Made by a program: the position numbers and the translations under genes. Positions 6,538 to 8,771 of a stretch of 8,771 bases of DNA are shown here, one piece after another (the stretch's first letter is position 1; each line of letters opens with the position of its first letter). Source of the stretch: Deltaproteobacteria bacterium (GTDB lineage: Bacteria > Myxococcota > Myxococcia > Myxococcales > 40CM-4-68-19); contig VBLM01000140.1 of NCBI GenBank assembly GCA_005879095.1, forward strand, positions 1 through 8,771, in the 5' to 3' direction. A model generated the notes under the pieces. It did no database searches. It saw nothing but the letters and a program-made list of their open reading frames with translations, and was not told the DNA's origin.

Positions 6538-7947
6538 ATGCGCAAGGCCAAGATCATCTGCACGATGGGGCCGGCGTCCCGCGAAGAGCCAACCCTCGGC
6601 AGGCTGGTCGAGGCGGGCATGGACGTGGCGCGGCTCAATTTCTCGCACGGCACGCACGACGATCACCTGCGGGCCATCGGCGCCGTCCGCAGCGCTGCGG
6701 AGATGGCGGGGCGGCCGGTGGGCCTGCTGCTCGACCTGCAGGGGCCGAAGATCCGGGTGGGGAAGATCGAGGGCGGCAAGGTGCGCCTCGAGCCCGGTGC
6801 AGAGACCGTGATCACCGCCGAGCAGGGCGTCATCGGCACTGCCGCCCGGTTCAGCTGCTCGTACGAGGGTCTCCCCGACGACGTCTCGCTCGGCGACCCG
6901 GTCTTGATCAACGACGGCGCGATCCGCCTCGAAGTGATCGGCATCTCCGGAAAGGACGTGCGCTGCCGGGTATTGGTCGGCGGCATCCTCTCCGATCACA
7001 AGGGCATCAACCTGCCGGGCACGCCGGTGTCGATTCCGGCGCTGACGCCCAAGGACATCGAGGACCTCAAGTTCGGGCTCGAACACGAGGTCGACTATGT
7101 CGCGCTCAGCTTCGTGCGTTCGGCGGACGACATCCGGCTGGTGAAGCGGTACGCGCCGACGACGCCGGTCATCGCCAAGCTGGAGAAGCCGCAGGCGGTC
7201 GACCGCGTCGACGAGATCGCCCAGCTGGCCGAGGGCGTGATGATCGCGCGCGGCGACCTCGGCGTGGAGATGCCGCTCGAGCGGGTGCCGCTGATCCAGA
7301 AAACGGCCATCGAGCGGACGAACTACTACGGCAAGATCGCCATCGTCGCGACGCAGATGTTGGAGAGCATGATCGTCTCGCCGCAGCCGACGCGCGCGGA
7401 AGTCAGCGACGTGGCCAACGCGGTGCTCGACGGGGCGGATGCTGTCATGCTGTCAGCCGAAACCGCGACCGGCGCGCATCCGATCGAAGCGGTGGAGACG
7501 ATGGCCCGCATCGTCGAGGAAGTCGAGCGCAGCGCGCGGTACCAGGCGATGCCGGAAGCGATCCTCGATCGCGGCGAGAGCACGTTTGCCACCGCGGTCG
7601 CCAAGGCGTGCGCGGCGGCGGCGGGACAGCTCGGCATCGGTACGATCTGTGTCTACACGCGCACCGGCGAGACGGCGCGGCAGATCGCGGAGTACCGGCC
7701 GCAGGCGCGGATCGTGGCCTTCACCGCTTCGGAGACGGCGTACCGGCGGATGGCGCTGTACTGGGGCGTGACGGCGCGGCGGGTGAAGAAGCCATTCGAG
7801 ACGACCGACGAGATGATCGCGAACATCGCGCAGACACTGGTGGGGGCGGGCGAAGCGATGCGCGGCGAAGCGATCGTGATTGCGTCAGCGGTGCCGCCGA
7901 ACCGCCCGACGTTCGGCGCCTCGATGATGCAGATCCACCGCCTTTAG
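6538..7947 (+). CDS. pyk: Pyruvate kinase
   Basis: Catalyses the last glycolytic step, phosphoenolpyruvate plus ADP to pyruvate plus ATP, in the cytoplasm. At 469 residues it has full family length. Visible are the N-terminal KIICTMGPAS, ARLNFSHG with Arg32, Asn34 and Ser36, LLDLQGPKIRVG (64-75), the B-domain, the signature VIAKLEKPQAV with catalytic Lys214 and metal ligand Glu216, and MIARGDLGVE (235-244) with metal ligand Asp240. ATQMLESMI and DAVMLSAETATGAHP follow. The allosteric C-terminal domain is present, with CVYTRTGETARQIAEYRP and an ending in IHRL. I see no missing catalytic residue and no frameshift. The start is fixed by the conserved N-terminus, although no Shine-Dalgarno precedes it. 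It ends 3 bp from the stop of the convergent kinase gene. The effector (AMP, sugar phosphate or other) cannot be read by eye. Confidence 0.97.
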   Translation: MRKAKIICTMGPASREEPTLGRLVEAGMDVARLNFSHGTHDDHLRAIGAVRSAAEMAGRPVGLLLDLQGPKIRVGKIEGGKVRLEPGAETVITAEQGVIGTAARFSCSYEGLPDDVSLGDPVLINDGAIRLEVIGISGKDVRCRVLVGGILSDHKGINLPGTPVSIPALTPKDIEDLKFGLEHEVDYVALSFVRSADDIRLVKRYAPTTPVIAKLEKPQAVDRVDEIAQLAEGVMIARGDLGVEMPLERVPLIQKTAIERTNYYGKIAIVATQMLESMIVSPQPTRAEVSDVANAVLDGADAVMLSAETATGAHPIEAVETMARIVEEVERSARYQAMPEAILDRGESTFATAVAKACAAAAGQLGIGTICVYTRTGETARQIAEYRPQARIVAFTASETAYRRMALYWGVTARRVKKPFETTDEMIANIAQTLVGAGEAMRGEAIVIASAVPPNRPTFGASMMQIHRL

Positions 7948-7950
7948 GTT

Positions 7951-8771
7951 TCAGCGCATCTGAAGAGCTTTCAATTCGTCTCGCGCGAAGTCGGATTCGT
8001 CGCACTCCGGCGAAGCGGCTTTTTCCAAGAAGTCGCGCGAGCGGCGTAACCGGCCGAGGTAGTAGTTCGCCTCGCAGAGGTCGTCGGGATCGTCGCTGGC
8101 CGCGTTGATGGCTTCGGCGTCGGTCGCCTGGCCGGCGTACGCCCGCACCAACGGCGCCGGCCAGTCGGTCAGCTTCGACGAAGCGAGATACGCGCGCACG
8201 TCGCTGATCGCCTGGTCCTCTTTGCCCTCGCGCTGTTGGAGCAGGAACAGCTCGAGCCGCGCGATCGGATCGCGCTGCTTGCGCAGGAGCGCCTCGGCGC
8301 GATCGCTCTTGCCGTTCCGCTCGAGCTCGCGCATGCCGACCAGCATACCGATGCGGCCGCCCCGGCGCGTGGCCTTCCGAATCTGCGCCTGGATCTCCTT
8401 GCCGTCGGGAATCCCGGGTAGCGCCGGTGGTTGCGGCGGGACGGGTATCGCCGGCGTCCAACTCGTCGCGGTCCGCGGTTTTTCCCGGCGGGACGATCGG
8501 TTGACGCGCAACCCCGAGGCGAACGCGGCCGCCACCGCCAGCGCCGCCAGCGTGACCATCAGCGCGGTCGACTTGCGGGGGCGCATTTGCAGCGGCAGAG
8601 GACCCGGGTGCAGCGATTCGAGAGCGCCCGCCAGCTCGCCGCCGTCGCGGATACGCTTCGCGGGGTCCTTGGCGAGCGCGCGGAGGACGATGCTCTCCAG
8701 CGCCGGGGAAGTCCCGAAGGCCAGCGGTTTCGGCTCGGCCGTCAGCGCCGCGTGGCCGGCCTCGATCAGCG
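7951..8771 (-). CDS. Ser/Thr protein kinase, C-terminal part (partial): kinase end, transmembrane helix, external domain
   Basis: The reading frame is open from the right edge to the stop at 7951-7953, giving 272 visible residues. The first 52 or so are the end of a Hanks-type kinase domain: a helix PALESIVLRALAKDPAKRIR with the conserved subdomain XI arginine, then DGGELAGALESL. After a short basic linker (RPRK) comes one membrane helix (about residues 67-85, bases 8515-8571). A Pro-rich stretch (PAIPVPPQPPALPGIP) and about 150 mostly helical residues follow, predicted to lie outside the cytoplasm. The helical part has TPR-like stretches (ANYYLGRL, SRDFLEKAA) and two cysteines. This is the layout of a membrane receptor kinase. 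A gene start at the internal ATG 8586 is unlikely because no ribosome binding site precedes it and the kinase sequence continues through it in frame. The catalytic core is outside the window, so activity cannot be judged. Confidence 0.82.
   Translation of the reverse strand, partial: LIEAGHAALTAEPKPLAFGTSPALESIVLRALAKDPAKRIRDGGELAGALESLHPGPLPLQMRPRKSTALMVTLAALAVAAAFASGLRVNRSSRREKPRTATSWTPAIPVPPQPPALPGIPDGKEIQAQIRKATRRGGRIGMLVGMRELERNGKSDRAEALLRKQRDPIARLELFLLQQREGKEDQAISDVRAYLASSKLTDWPAPLVRAYAGQATDAEAINAASDDPDDLCEANYYLGRLRRSRDFLEKAASPECDESDFARDELKALQMR

Noticed and set aside
6363..8108. Plus-strand 581-codon frame overlapping DUF151 and pyk
   Set aside because: An alternate frame of pyk with Arg and Gly excess; pyk itself is complete and certain.
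7951..8586. Separate 211-residue membrane protein starting at ATG 8586
   Set aside because: No ribosome binding site, and the upstream in-frame sequence is a recognisable kinase C-terminus with no stop.

Overview
The window is GC-rich, bacterial and chromosomal in character. It holds complete housekeeping genes with strong third-position G/C bias, a Hanks-type Ser/Thr kinase with a membrane segment, a sialidase-fold lipoprotein, and a small zinc-ribbon protein with an acidic tail. This mixture suggests Myxococcota or a related delta-proteobacterial-type lineage. That placement is an inference from gene style and was not tested. I see no tRNA, rRNA, CRISPR array, transposase or phage gene.

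Layout, left to right. Minus strand: the first 16 codons of a secreted protein running off the left edge (1-48), an intrinsic terminator (107-137), a GTGTCCCC repeat cluster (194-245), and malate dehydrogenase (248-1176). A 50-bp divergent promoter region separates mdh from a plus-strand long-chain acyl-CoA ligase (1227-2789). The ligase is convergent with, and directly abuts, NADP-isocitrate dehydrogenase on the minus strand (2790-4114). Upstream of icd on the same strand is a sialidase-fold (BNR/Asp-box) lipoprotein (4151-5317). A 235-bp intergenic region with another GGGGACA/TGTCCCC hairpin repeat leads to three plus-strand genes, each about 50 bp from the next: a zinc-ribbon/acidic-tail protein (5553-5894), a membrane-anchored DUF151 (bifunctional nuclease-like) protein (5945-6487) and pyruvate kinase (6538-7947). 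Pyruvate kinase converges, with a 3-bp gap, on the C-terminal part of a Ser/Thr protein kinase that enters from the right edge (7951-8771, minus).

Functionally, mdh, icd and pyk cover lower glycolysis and two dehydrogenase steps of the TCA cycle, and the acyl-CoA ligase would feed beta-oxidation or lipid synthesis. They lie near each other but do not form one operon. Both TCA genes, mdh and icd, carry a single apparent 1-base deletion with intact family sequence on either side in two frames. This most simply reads as consensus error in the assembly rather than two independent gene losses.

The points most worth a second look are the shared GGGGACA/TGTCCCC inverted-repeat family in two intergenic regions, the recurrent CTAnnnT -10 box with nearly leaderless starts, the overlapping divergent mdh/ligase promoters, and a DUF151 protein with an export or anchor segment and altered conserved motifs. 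I found no convincing undescribed multi-gene system.
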